Shown in pieces: positions 52,764-60,609 of a stretch of DNA of 64,000 bases. The DNA lies in NCBI RefSeq assembly GCF_001758785.1, contig NZ_LROM01000090.1, positions 124,001 through 188,000 on the forward strand, read 5' to 3'. The translations under genes were made by a program, and so were the position numbers. Numbering within the stretch: position 1 is the first letter of the stretch; every line of letters begins with the position of its first letter. Source of the stretch: Duganella phyllosphaerae. Its GTDB lineage: Bacteria; Pseudomonadota; Gammaproteobacteria; Burkholderiales; Burkholderiaceae_D. The notes under the pieces are model-generated. The model made no database searches, was not told where the DNA came from, and worked only from the letters and a program-made list of their open reading frames with translations.

Positions 52764-53479
52764 TGACCACCCAGTCCCCCGCCCTGCGCCACCGCGCGCG
52801 CATGCTGGCCGAGCGCACGGCCGGCGCCGCCGCGCCGCTGGGCGTAACCACCGGCACGGCTTACGAGCTGATGCTCTACAAGCTGGCCGATGACCGCCGG
52901 CGCTTGAAGTCGATTCAGTCGGTCGAGCGCAAGATCGAGGTCAAGGCCACGCTACTGCCGGAGTACACGCAATGGATCGACGGCGTGCTGGCCGGCGGCA
53001 AGGGCGCGCAAGATGACGTGTTCGCCACGCTGCTGGTCTGGCACATCGACACGGGCGAATACGAACGTGCGCTGGTGATGGCGGCGTACGCACTGGAATA
53101 CAAATTCACCCTGCCCGAAACCTACAGCCGCGACATCGCCACGTTGATGCTCGACGAGTTCGCGGAAGGCTACTTGCACGGAAAGCTGGCGGCAGATCCA
53201 CAGCACGCGGCGCAGGTGCTGTGCGCTGTCGAGCAGTTGACGGCGGCCCACGACGCCCCCGACCAGGCGCGCGCCAAGCTGCACAAGGCCATCGGCCTGT
53301 CCATGGTTGCGGTGCTCGACCAGGCCGACGACACCGACATCGCGCCGGCGCTGATCGCGTCGGCCGAGCAGGCGATGGACCACCTGAAACGCGCTCGCTC
53401 ATTGTCGGAAGCGTGTGGCGTCAAAAAAGATATGGAACGGCTGGAACGGCGCATCAAGCGCGCGGCCGGTTCCGCGTAA
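52763..53479 (+). CDS. M: Terminase small (endonuclease) subunit (P2 gpM-like)
   Basis: 238 residues from ATG 52763 sharing one base with the N stop (TAATG). P2 gpM landmarks: SPALRHRARMLAERT, PLLPEYTQWIDGVLAGGKGAQDDVFATLLVWHIDTGEYERAL, FTLPETYSRDIATLMLDEFAE. It cuts cos with gpP. A frame that begins further upstream lies inside N and is rejected. Confidence 0.92.
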   Translation: MTTQSPALRHRARMLAERTAGAAAPLGVTTGTAYELMLYKLADDRRRLKSIQSVERKIEVKATLLPEYTQWIDGVLAGGKGAQDDVFATLLVWHIDTGEYERALVMAAYALEYKFTLPETYSRDIATLMLDEFAEGYLHGKLAADPQHAAQVLCAVEQLTAAHDAPDQARAKLHKAIGLSMVAVLDQADDTDIAPALIASAEQAMDHLKRARSLSEACGVKKDMERLERRIKRAAGSA

Positions 53480-53587
53480 GCGTACCCCCGCAGCACGGGC
53501 GGCACGGGGGGATTTTGGCCACGCATCGACAAAGATGCCAACCAAATGAACCCCGTCCACCGCCTCCCCCTTTTAAGAGCACTCCCT

Positions 53588-54091
53588 ATGTCATTTATGG
53601 CCCTGCCCCCATGGTATCCGCCGACCGTCATGACACCGGCGCCGGCGCCGGTTCCCGGCATCATCGAGAACGACGGCTGGTTTCCAGATATCGCCTTAAT
53701 CGAAATGCGCGACGCCATGCGGCTCGATGGCACCGTCACCGACGCGCGCCTGGTGCAAGCCGTGGTAGATGCCGTCCTGCACGTCAACCGCGAGCTGGCG
53801 ACGTGGCAAGCGCTGCACGCGCAGGCCGGCATTGCCGCGCTGGCGGAGGTGCCGGCCACGCGCATCAACCGCGAAAGCCGCCTGCTGGCGCAGTATCGGC
53901 GCGCCGTCTACAGCACGGCCAAAGCGGATCTGATCGAGCGCTACCGCGACTATGACAGCACGGCCACATCGCTGGCCGACAAGAAAAGCATGGAGTGGCT
54001 GGACGAGGCGCCAGGCGCGCAGCGACGCAATGCGCAGTGGGCCATCGCCGATATGGTCGGGCGCTCGCACCTAACCGTGGAATTGATCTGA
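53588..54091 (+). CDS. L: Head completion protein (P2 gpL-like)
   Basis: 167 residues from ATG 53588 (P2 gpL 169). Landmarks: IIENDGWFPDIALIEMRDAMRLDGTVTDARLVQAVVDAVLHVNRELA, SRLLAQYRRAVYSTAKADLIERYRDYDST. It stabilises filled heads at the connector. The next gene starts within its stop (TGATG). A Met 14 codons upstream is less likely. Confidence 0.92.
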   Translation: MSFMALPPWYPPTVMTPAPAPVPGIIENDGWFPDIALIEMRDAMRLDGTVTDARLVQAVVDAVLHVNRELATWQALHAQAGIAALAEVPATRINRESRLLAQYRRAVYSTAKADLIERYRDYDSTATSLADKKSMEWLDEAPGAQRRNAQWAIADMVGRSHLTVELI

Positions 54092-54300
54092 TGCAGGTGC
54101 GCACCCAGCAACACGATACCGTCGATGCGCTGGTCTGGCGCTACCTGGGCGACGGCGCCGGCTATGTCGAGCAAACGCTGGAAATCAACCCAGGGCTTGC
54201 CCAGCACGGCGCGGTGCTACCGTCTGGTTTGCTCGTCACCTTGCCCGAGCCAGCGCCGGCCACTGGTCAGGCCACCGACATCGTGCAGCTTTGGGACTAG
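54091..54300 (+). CDS. X: Tail protein X (P2 gpX-like)
   Basis: 69 residues, LysM-like small tail protein: VRTQQHDTVDALVWRYLGDGAGYVEQTLEINPGLAQHGAVLPSGLLVTLP. Same size as P2 gpX (67). Required for tail completion, thought to bind cell wall. The start overlaps the L stop. Confidence 0.93.
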   Translation: MQVRTQQHDTVDALVWRYLGDGAGYVEQTLEINPGLAQHGAVLPSGLLVTLPEPAPATGQATDIVQLWD

Positions 54301-54364
54301 GCCCGTATTTCCTTTTTTATGAACCATGAAAAATTTACCTACCATCACCCCGGAGAATCAAGCT

Positions 54365-54739
54365 ATGTCCGCAGAATCGTTTGGCAGTTTCGCCGCCTTG
54401 GTCAAGCTGTACGGCTTCAAGGCGGCTATCGGCATGGTCGGCGCCGCCATGCTGTACATCGTGCTGCCGCCGCTGAACGCGGACGGCACGTTCAACAAGC
54501 GCGAGTTCGTCGCGCGCCTGGCGTGCGCCGGCGTCTTCTCTTGCCTGCTGGGCAGCACCGTATACCAAATGCTGTGTGCGCAGTTGCCCACCATCGGCGC
54601 CATGGTCAACGCCTCTGCCGTCGATCTGGTCGTCGGCGCGCCGGCGTGGTGGGTATCGCGCGCCGTCGCCCTATGGTTCCAGCGCCGCAGCGACAAGGAC
54701 ATTGCCGAACTGGCGCGCGCCGCCAAGGAATCGATGTGA
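54365..54739 (+). CDS. Phage holin
   Basis: 124 residues from ATG 54365; an ATG at 54326 would add 13 residues. Three hydrophobic segments: about 14-40 (FKAAIGMVGAAMLYIVLPP), about 52-80 (ARLACAGVFSCLLGSTVYQML) and about 85-105, followed by a charged C-terminus (RRSDKDIAELARAAKESM). It would permeabilise the inner membrane to release the endolysin. The endolysin gene overlaps its stop (GTGA). Confidence 0.87.
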   Translation: MSAESFGSFAALVKLYGFKAAIGMVGAAMLYIVLPPLNADGTFNKREFVARLACAGVFSCLLGSTVYQMLCAQLPTIGAMVNASAVDLVVGAPAWWVSRAVALWFQRRSDKDIAELARAAKESM

Positions 54740-55311
54740 GCGCCCCAACCATTGCCACCGAATTCGCAGCGATCATCAAGGGCGTGATCGACGCGGTCCT
54801 GCGCGCAGAAGGCGGCTACGTCAATGACGCGGCAGATCGTGGTGGCGAAACCAATTTCGGCATCACGGTGGCCGTGGCGCGCGCCAACGGCTACACCGGC
54901 GCGATGCGCGACATGCCCGAAGCGGTAGCGCGCGCCATCTACACGGCCCGTTACATCGCGGAGCCGAAGTTCGACAAGGTGCTGGCCATCCATGCCGGCG
55001 TCGCTGCCGAGCTGATCGACACCGGCATCAACATGGGGCCGCACCGCGCGGCCGAGTTCCTGCAGCGCTGCTTGAACGGCTTCAACGACACCGGCGCCCG
55101 CTATGCCCCGCTGTTCGTGGATGGACGATTGGGCGAACTGTCCCTTGGCGCGCTGGCTGCCTTTTTGAAATGGCGCGGGCAGGAAGGCGCGTTGGTGTTG
55201 CTGCGCGCGCTCAATGGCGTGCAGACAGAGCGCTATCTGGCCATCACCGAAGCGAACACGACCCAGCGCCGCTTTTTGTACGGCTGGATCAAGGAACGGG
55301 TGGCCATGTGA
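54736..55311 (+). CDS. Endolysin, GH108 N-acetylmuramidase-type
   Basis: 191 residues from GTG 54736, overlapping the holin stop. Catalytic motif AVLRAEGGYVNDAADRGGETNFGITV (Glu in EGGYVND, about residue 22) defines the glycoside hydrolase 108 family; the C-terminal peptidoglycan-binding part contains LIDTGINMGPHRAAEFLQRCLNG and FLKWRGQEGALVLLRALNG. No signal peptide, so holin-dependent. Lysis cassette: holin, endolysin, Rz, Rz1. Confidence 0.92.
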   Translation: MSAPTIATEFAAIIKGVIDAVLRAEGGYVNDAADRGGETNFGITVAVARANGYTGAMRDMPEAVARAIYTARYIAEPKFDKVLAIHAGVAAELIDTGINMGPHRAAEFLQRCLNGFNDTGARYAPLFVDGRLGELSLGALAAFLKWRGQEGALVLLRALNGVQTERYLAITEANTTQRRFLYGWIKERVAM

Positions 55312-55829
55312 CAGCATCGATCTGGCGCCCACTGGTTGCATGCCTGCTGTGCGGCGCCGCGCTGGGCTGGACGGCGCAGGGCTGGCGTAAGGACGCCACC
55401 ATCGCCGGCCTGCACCAGGTGGCCGCCACCAGCGCAGCCAACGCCGCCAATCGCCTGACCCAAGCCACCGCCCGCGTGCTCACGTTGGAGCGCGCCGCCG
55501 GCGCCGCCATGGTGCAGCGTGCCGGCAAACTCACCGAGGAACAAGACCATGCGAAAACTGAACGCGACCGCTTCAATGCTGCTGTGCGCAGCGGTGCTGT
55601 GCGGCTGTCAATCCCTGTCGCCAGCGGCCAGTGCACCACCGGCGCCGGCAGCGACCATTCCCCCGCTGCCGGCGGCGATCAGCACCAAGCGCGAGCCGAA
55701 CTTGACCGCGAGACTGCGGCAACTCTTGGCGCCATCGCCGGCGACGGCGACGACGCCATCCGGCAACTAAACGCCTGCATCGACGCCTACCACAGCGTCA
55801 TGGAGAAATTCAATGTACAAGCCCAATAG
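55308..55829 (+). CDS. Rz-like inner-membrane spanin
   Basis: 173 residues from GTG 55308, overlapping the endolysin stop. N-terminal TM helix (LVACLLCGAALGWTAQGW, about 9-26) then a long Ala/Gln/Glu-rich coiled region (about 30-95), the i-spanin architecture. Second half reads through the embedded Rz1 frame, so its composition there is atypical. C-terminal AIRQLNACIDAYHSVMEKF. It would disrupt the outer membrane with Rz1. Confidence 0.85.
   Translation: MTASIWRPLVACLLCGAALGWTAQGWRKDATIAGLHQVAATSAANAANRLTQATARVLTLERAAGAAMVQRAGKLTEEQDHAKTERDRFNAAVRSGAVRLSIPVASGQCTTGAGSDHSPAAGGDQHQARAELDRETAATLGAIAGDGDDAIRQLNACIDAYHSVMEKFNVQAQ
55549..55770 (+). CDS. Rz1-like outer-membrane spanin lipoprotein, nested in Rz
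   Basis: 73 residues from ATG 55549, entirely within the Rz gene in a different frame. Lipoprotein signal MRKLNATASMLLCAAVLCGC (lipobox LCGC), followed by a Pro/Ala-rich mature part (SPAASAPPAPAATIPPLPAA), typical of Rz1. The nested Rz/Rz1 arrangement is that of lambda and P2 LysB/LysC. Confidence 0.85.
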   Translation: MRKLNATASMLLCAAVLCGCQSLSPAASAPPAPAATIPPLPAAISTKREPNLTARLRQLLAPSPATATTPSGN

Positions 55830-56301
55830 CCTGCGCCAGCACCTCGCGTCCGCCATCCCTGAACTACAGCGCGACCCGGAACGTCTGCTGGTGTTTGCGG
55901 ACGAGGGCAACGTCGTCGCCTCCGCCACGGCATCGCTGTCGTTCGAATACCGCTTCAAGCTGAACCTGATCGTGACCGATTACGCTGGCGACGCCGACGC
56001 CATCATGGTAGCCTTGATCGCCTGGCTCAAGGTCCACCAGCTCGATCTGATGGCCAACGAAGACCGGCGCAAGAACGGCATCAGCTTCGAGGTGGATTTC
56101 AATAATCATGAAACGGTCGATATCTCGATCAAGCTGGACCTGACCGAGCGTGTGGCCGTGCAGAGGGGAAACCAAGGCCGCCTGGACATCAAGCACGTGC
56201 CCGAACCGCAAGCCACGCCCGGATACGCCAACGAGTTCTGGACTCTCTACGCCGGCGAGTCGCTACTGGCCGAGTGGCAAACCCCGCAGGCGGATAAATG
56301 A
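55813..56301 (+). CDS. R: Tail completion protein (P2 gpR-like)
   Basis: 162 residues; P2 gpR is 155. MYKPNSLRQHLASAIPELQRDPERLLVFADEGNVVAS and FEYRFKLNLIVTDYAGDADAIMVALIAWLKVHQLDLM are family landmarks. Begins inside the last 17 nt of Rz and overlaps the S start by 4 nt. Confidence 0.92.
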   Translation: MYKPNSLRQHLASAIPELQRDPERLLVFADEGNVVASATASLSFEYRFKLNLIVTDYAGDADAIMVALIAWLKVHQLDLMANEDRRKNGISFEVDFNNHETVDISIKLDLTERVAVQRGNQGRLDIKHVPEPQATPGYANEFWTLYAGESLLAEWQTPQADK

Positions 56302-56774
56302 GCGACGATCTGCGTGCGCTGGAATCGTGGGCGGGTGCGCTGCTGGCCAAGTTGCAGCCGGCCCAGCGCCGCGCCATCAATCATAAGGTGGCCATTGATC
56401 TGCGCCGCAGCCAGGCGCAGCGCATCAAGTCTCAACAGGCGCCCGATGGCGCCGCTTATGTAGCCAGGAAAAAGCGAAAAGAGTTGCGGGGAAAATGTGG
56501 GCGCATCAAGAGGCAGAAAGCCGAGATGTTTTCGAAGATCCGCACGACAAGGTATTTGAAGGTGAAGGCGACCGGTGATCTGATCGAAGTTGGCTTTGTA
56601 AGTCGGGTGGCTCGCGTCGCACGCGTCCACCAATTCGGCGAATCTGATCGTGTGCCGCCACATGGAAGTGCTTACGAATATCCAGTTAGACGGTTACTGG
56701 GATTCAGCGAAACTGACGAAATCTTAATTCGTCAGTCACTCCTTAAAAACCTCTCAGAAAATCCCCTCTTCTGA
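56298..56774 (+). CDS. S: Tail completion / virion morphogenesis protein (P2 gpS-like)
   Basis: 158 residues; P2 gpS is 150. LRALESWAGALLAKLQPAQRRAINHKVAIDLRRSQAQRIKSQQAPDGAAYVARKKRK and VARVHQFGESDRVPPHGSAYEYPVRRLLGFSETDEILI are characteristic. Last gene before the AT-rich insert. Start overlaps R by ATGA. Confidence 0.92.
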   Translation: MSDDLRALESWAGALLAKLQPAQRRAINHKVAIDLRRSQAQRIKSQQAPDGAAYVARKKRKELRGKCGRIKRQKAEMFSKIRTTRYLKVKATGDLIEVGFVSRVARVARVHQFGESDRVPPHGSAYEYPVRRLLGFSETDEILIRQSLLKNLSENPLF

Positions 56775-56897
56775 AGCGCCATGTTCAAATGATTGAGCAT
56801 CCCACGCGCCAACCAAGCTATACTATTTCCCGGAAATACCCTAGAGTTAAAAAACCTTTGGCAACCTCATAAATAGTTTTAATTTAACATCATTGTT

Positions 56898-57854
56898 ATG
56901 AAAAATTTAAAAGACATGGCACGCAATATTGCCGCAGCCGAAATTTTCAGCCACATGGCGTCAAAGGAAAAATCGCAGAAGTTATACGATGAGCTCAAGT
57001 CACAGCCGGATGAAATGCTTGATTTTATGGCAAAATTCAGCGGTATCCCTGAGCATCACTTGTCGATTCATCGAGCCATGGTAAAAGGCGAGGATAACCC
57101 TTTCACTGACGGATTGAAAAAAGTTGATGGACTGTTTAAAACAGGTGACATCATACTGATGAAAGGAAAAACAGAAAATGCTGAAAAACTAGTAAGGCTT
57201 CAGCGAAAGCTCTATTCCAACACGCGTTCGAGCCACGTCGCAATCGTCCACGCTGATTTTATTTGCATCGATGCAATGCCAGGAATTGGGGTTACAAATA
57301 GATTAGTTCATGAAATTCTCTCTGATGTAGAGGACAACTGGAGAGTCATTCGCCCACGAAATTTAGATGAGCACGCAAGGCAATTAATTACTCGTGCTTG
57401 TGTTTTCTACCTCGCACAACCGTATAAGATCCTTCCCTCAACGAAGTCAGCAAAAACATATTCATATTGCTCTGAGTTAGCCAGAAAAGTTTATGACAAT
57501 ACGGGAATCTCCACACTGGGAATTCCTAACAATAAAATAATTAAGCCCTCCGATTTTGACAAACTCGCAGATCTACAATCCCAATGGGTAGATGTGACAG
57601 AGGAAATTCGGCCTGCCGTCGATTTTTTCAGAACCTACCCGGAATTAATGAAAGTTGCATCTAAACTTTTCGTTGATGGACTTAAACTAAATCGACAACG
57701 CTTCAAAGAAAGAACTGAGTCTTTAAAAGATATTCGTCTAGCTGCAAAAGCAGGGAAAATTTCACGAGAGAAGATGTTGGAGTTGATAAAGATTATCAAG
57801 GAAATCGAAAATAATATGAACCATACTTTCTGGGACGTATCTCGCCCCGCCTGA
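56898..57854 (+). CDS. Permuted papain-fold (YiiX/YaeF-like) hydrolase, prophage cargo
   Basis: 318 residues. Central domain (about 75-235) has the motif order of YiiX/YaeF-type permuted NlpC/P60 proteins: FKTGDIILMKGK, then His in NTRSSHVAIVHAD, and Cys in KTYSYCSELARKVYDNTG. The putative catalytic Cys follows the His in sequence, the permuted order. N-terminal helical part (about 1-70) and C-terminal basic helices (KLNRQRFKERTESLKDIRLAAKAGKISREKMLELIKIIKEIE). No signal peptide. Strikingly AT-rich against its neighbours. It sits between S and V, the site of the fun/Z exclusion gene in P2. Function unknown; defence or lysogenic conversion possible. Confidence 0.75.
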   Translation: MKNLKDMARNIAAAEIFSHMASKEKSQKLYDELKSQPDEMLDFMAKFSGIPEHHLSIHRAMVKGEDNPFTDGLKKVDGLFKTGDIILMKGKTENAEKLVRLQRKLYSNTRSSHVAIVHADFICIDAMPGIGVTNRLVHEILSDVEDNWRVIRPRNLDEHARQLITRACVFYLAQPYKILPSTKSAKTYSYCSELARKVYDNTGISTLGIPNNKIIKPSDFDKLADLQSQWVDVTEEIRPAVDFFRTYPELMKVASKLFVDGLKLNRQRFKERTESLKDIRLAAKAGKISREKMLELIKIIKEIENNMNHTFWDVSRPA

Positions 57855-57916
57855 CTATCAAGGTAAATTTAACAGTGTCATCCTGAACAGTCGTTAAGCT
57901 CATTAACAACCCGCCT

Positions 57917-57936
57917 CCGCGTGCATCCGCACGCGG
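57917..57936. repeat. Hairpin before gene V
   Basis: CCGCGTGC (57917-57924), ATCC, GCACGCGG (57929-57936) is a perfect 8-bp hairpin 20 nt upstream of the V start. No T-tract. It may limit read-through from the cargo gene or shape the V leader. Confidence 0.5.
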
Positions 57937-57956
57937 ACTTCGGCAACATGCATTGC

Positions 57957-58616
57957 ATGAACGCCGACCTGTCCGACCTCCTCCGCTTGCTGCAAAACCT
58001 GATCCGTCTGGGCACCATCGCCCAGGTCAATGGCGCGAAAGCACGCGTCCAACTCGGGCCGCAACTCACCAGTGAATGGTTGAACTGGATCACCCCGCGC
58101 GCCGGCAGCACGTGCGCCTGGTCTGCGCCCACTGTGGGCGAACAAGTGATAGTTATCTCACCAGGCGGCGACCTGACGCGTGGCGTCATCTTGCCGGCGC
58201 TGTTCTCCAAGGCATTTGACGCGCCCGAGTCGAGCGACACCATACACACCACCCATTATCCTGATGGCGCCGTGGTGCAGTACGACCATGCCGTGCATAT
58301 TCTGAGTGCCAGCCTGCCCGGCGGCACCGCCATCATCACCGCCGACAAAGTCACATCAGATGCCCCCAGGACCATCTGCACCGGCGACTTGACCGTGATG
58401 GGAAACTTGGTTGTCCAGCACGATGCCACGGTAACGGGCACCGCCGCATTGAATGGCGGCATGACCGCCAAAGCCGGCGCCGCTGGCGGCACCACGATGA
58501 CCGTGGAGGGCAGTATTAAGGCCAGCGACGACGTGCTGGCCGGCGCGGTCAGCTTGGCCAAACACCCGCACAGCGGCGTCAAAGCTGGCAGCGACAAGTC
58601 GGGCGGGCCACTGTGA
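57957..58616 (+). CDS. V: Baseplate spike protein (P2 gpV-like)
   Basis: 219 residues from ATG 57957 (MNADLSDLLRLLQNLIRLG); P2 gpV is 211. OB-fold IAQVNGAKARVQLGPQLTSEWLNWITPRAGSTCAWSAPTVGEQVIVISPGGD, then a beta-helix spike ending in HPHSGVKAGSDKSGGPL, where the His-x-His near the end is the position of the iron-binding tip. Upstream Met codons at 57921 and 57948 are less likely. Start of the baseplate operon. Confidence 0.92.
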   Translation: MNADLSDLLRLLQNLIRLGTIAQVNGAKARVQLGPQLTSEWLNWITPRAGSTCAWSAPTVGEQVIVISPGGDLTRGVILPALFSKAFDAPESSDTIHTTHYPDGAVVQYDHAVHILSASLPGGTAIITADKVTSDAPRTICTGDLTVMGNLVVQHDATVTGTAALNGGMTAKAGAAGGTTMTVEGSIKASDDVLAGAVSLAKHPHSGVKAGSDKSGGPL

Positions 58617-58960
58617 TGCAAGGCATGAACGCTACCACCGGCCGCGCTATGTCAGGTCTCGCCCATATCCAGCAATCCATTACCGATATCCTGACCACGC
58701 CCATCGGCTCGCGCGTCGCGCGCCGCCGCTACGGATCGGAAGTCCCGGAGCTGATGGACCAGCCGTTGAACAACGCCACCATTCTGCGCGTGTACGCCGC
58801 CACCGCTTATGCGGTGCGCCTGTGGGAGCGCCGCATTGATCTGACCGACATGCAGTTTGAAGTCGGACAGGGCGGCGCCGCATCCTTGATCCTGTCCGGT
58901 ACAACAGATGGACAATCTGTCCAGCTTGCGGTGGACGTCCGCCAAGGAAGCGCGGCATGA
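58616..58960 (+). CDS. W: Baseplate assembly protein (P2 gpW-like)
   Basis: 114 residues, P2 gpW 115. GPW/gp25 fold: LAHIQQSITDILTTPIGSRVARRRYGSEVPELMDQPLN. ATG 58616 shares a base with the V stop (TGATG). Overlaps J by ATGA. Confidence 0.93.
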   Translation: MQGMNATTGRAMSGLAHIQQSITDILTTPIGSRVARRRYGSEVPELMDQPLNNATILRVYAATAYAVRLWERRIDLTDMQFEVGQGGAASLILSGTTDGQSVQLAVDVRQGSAA

Positions 58961-59856
58961 GCACCATCGACCTGTCGCTGCTGCCCGCGCCCAGCATTGT
59001 GGAAGTGCTGAACTTCGAAGACATCTATGCCGAGCGCAAAGCGGCTCTCGTGTCGCATTTTCCAGTCTCCCAGCAGGATGAAGTCGCGCGCGCCCTTGAG
59101 ATTGAATCCGAGCCAATGGCAAAGATCTTGCAGGAGAACGCCTACCGCGAGCTAGTTTGGCGCCAGCGCGTCAACGATGGCGCACGCGCCGTGATGCTGG
59201 CCTTTGCCACCGGCGCCGATCTGGACCAACTGGCCGCCAACGTCAATCTGACGCGCCTGGTCGCGGTTCAGGTCAATGGAGACACAACCATCACCACGGT
59301 GGAGACTGATGCCTTGCTGCGCGAGCGGATCCAGTTGGCCTATGAGGGCTTGTCGGTGGCCGGCCCCCGCAACGCGTACGTCAAGCACGCCCGCGACGCC
59401 GACGCCCGCGTGGCTGATGTCACTGCCACGTCCCCGGAACCATGCGAGGTGGTCGTCACCGTTCTGTCCACCGCTGGCGACGGCACCGCCGCCAGCGACT
59501 TGCTGGACGTGGTGCGCGCTGCCTTGAGCGATGAAGACGTGCGACCGCTGGGCGACCGCCTGACGGTGCGAACGGCTGGCATCGTGCACTATGCCATCCG
59601 CGCCACGATCTACCTTGAGTCCATCCCGGAAGCGGAACCAATCCTGCAATTGGCCGGCGAACGGGCCGCTGCCTACGCCGCCGAACGTCGCCGCCTGGGG
59701 CGCGACGTGAACCGCTCCGCGATCACCGCAGCGCTGCATGCCGAGGGCGTCAAAAAAGTGGTGCTGCATGAGCCAGTCGACGATATCGCTGTCACTAACG
59801 TGCAGGCGGCATTTTGTGACGGTATCGACATCGTCAACGGAGGCGAGCGTGGTTGA
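58957..59856 (+). CDS. J: Baseplate assembly protein (P2 gpJ-like)
   Basis: 299 residues, P2 gpJ 302. LPAPSIVEVLNFEDIYAERKAALVSHFP and DLDQLAANVNLTRLVA are family landmarks; RIQLAYEGLSVAGPRNAYVKHARDADARVADV follows. It forms the baseplate wedge. Overlaps W and I. Confidence 0.94.
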   Translation: MSTIDLSLLPAPSIVEVLNFEDIYAERKAALVSHFPVSQQDEVARALEIESEPMAKILQENAYRELVWRQRVNDGARAVMLAFATGADLDQLAANVNLTRLVAVQVNGDTTITTVETDALLRERIQLAYEGLSVAGPRNAYVKHARDADARVADVTATSPEPCEVVVTVLSTAGDGTAASDLLDVVRAALSDEDVRPLGDRLTVRTAGIVHYAIRATIYLESIPEAEPILQLAGERAAAYAAERRRLGRDVNRSAITAALHAEGVKKVVLHEPVDDIAVTNVQAAFCDGIDIVNGGERG

Positions 59857-60562
59857 CCTTCTTCCGCCAAATGCCACCAGGTTAGAACGCAACCTCGCCC
59901 GCGCTGGCGCTTTGATCGACCGCGTCCCGGTGCCACTGCGTGACCTGGCCAACCCTGAAACCTGCCCTGTATCAGCTCTGCCATTTCTGGCCGCCGCTTT
60001 TTCAGTAGACCACTGGGAACCCACTTGGCCAGTGAGCACTAAGCGCGCTGTGATTCAGGCCGCATTCGCAGTGCATAAAAGCAAGGGCACCATCAGCGCC
60101 CTGCGCCACACGCTGCGTCACGTCAGCGCCGGCATCCATGTGCGCGAGTGGTTCCAGTCCACGCCGCCGGGTCCGCGCGGGACATTTCAATTGGAACTCG
60201 ATGTGCTGGGTACCGGCATCACCGGCCCGATGTATGACGAAATCGACCGCCTCGTGGACGACGCCAAACCTGTGACGCGCCACATGACCGGCTTGACCAT
60301 CAACGTGGGGTTGCGGGGCTCATCCCCCATTGCGGCAGCAGTCCATCTTGGCGACACGCTGACGGTGTATCCGCGCTCAATCGAGCTGAGGGCCACTGGC
60401 TTGTGCAAGATCGGCGGCGGCATCCATACCGGCGACACGATGACCATCCAGACCATGCCCGCGATAGAAATTCGTGTGCGCGGCGCCGCCCGCGTGGCTG
60501 CCGGTATTCACCTCGCCGACGTGCTCACCCTCTATCCGAGGCGACCGCTCCCGCCAGATTGA
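59849..60562 (+). CDS. I: Baseplate/tail protein (P2 gpI-like)
   Basis: 237 residues from GTG 59849, overlapping the J stop by 8 nt. LLPPNATRLERNLARAGALIDRVPVPLRDLANPETCPVSALPFLAAAFSVDHW is the typical gpI start. Longer than P2 gpI (176): the extra C-terminal about 60 residues (from GLRGSSPIAAAVHLGDTLTVYPRS) contain three imperfect repeats of a xxGIHxGDxxT motif. Confidence 0.92.
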   Translation: MVDLLPPNATRLERNLARAGALIDRVPVPLRDLANPETCPVSALPFLAAAFSVDHWEPTWPVSTKRAVIQAAFAVHKSKGTISALRHTLRHVSAGIHVREWFQSTPPGPRGTFQLELDVLGTGITGPMYDEIDRLVDDAKPVTRHMTGLTINVGLRGSSPIAAAVHLGDTLTVYPRSIELRATGLCKIGGGIHTGDTMTIQTMPAIEIRVRGAARVAAGIHLADVLTLYPRRPLPPD

Positions 60563-60609
60563 GCTTCCCCTGAACCAAGTTACCCGTTCAATAATTTTTA
60601 GAGGTTCGT

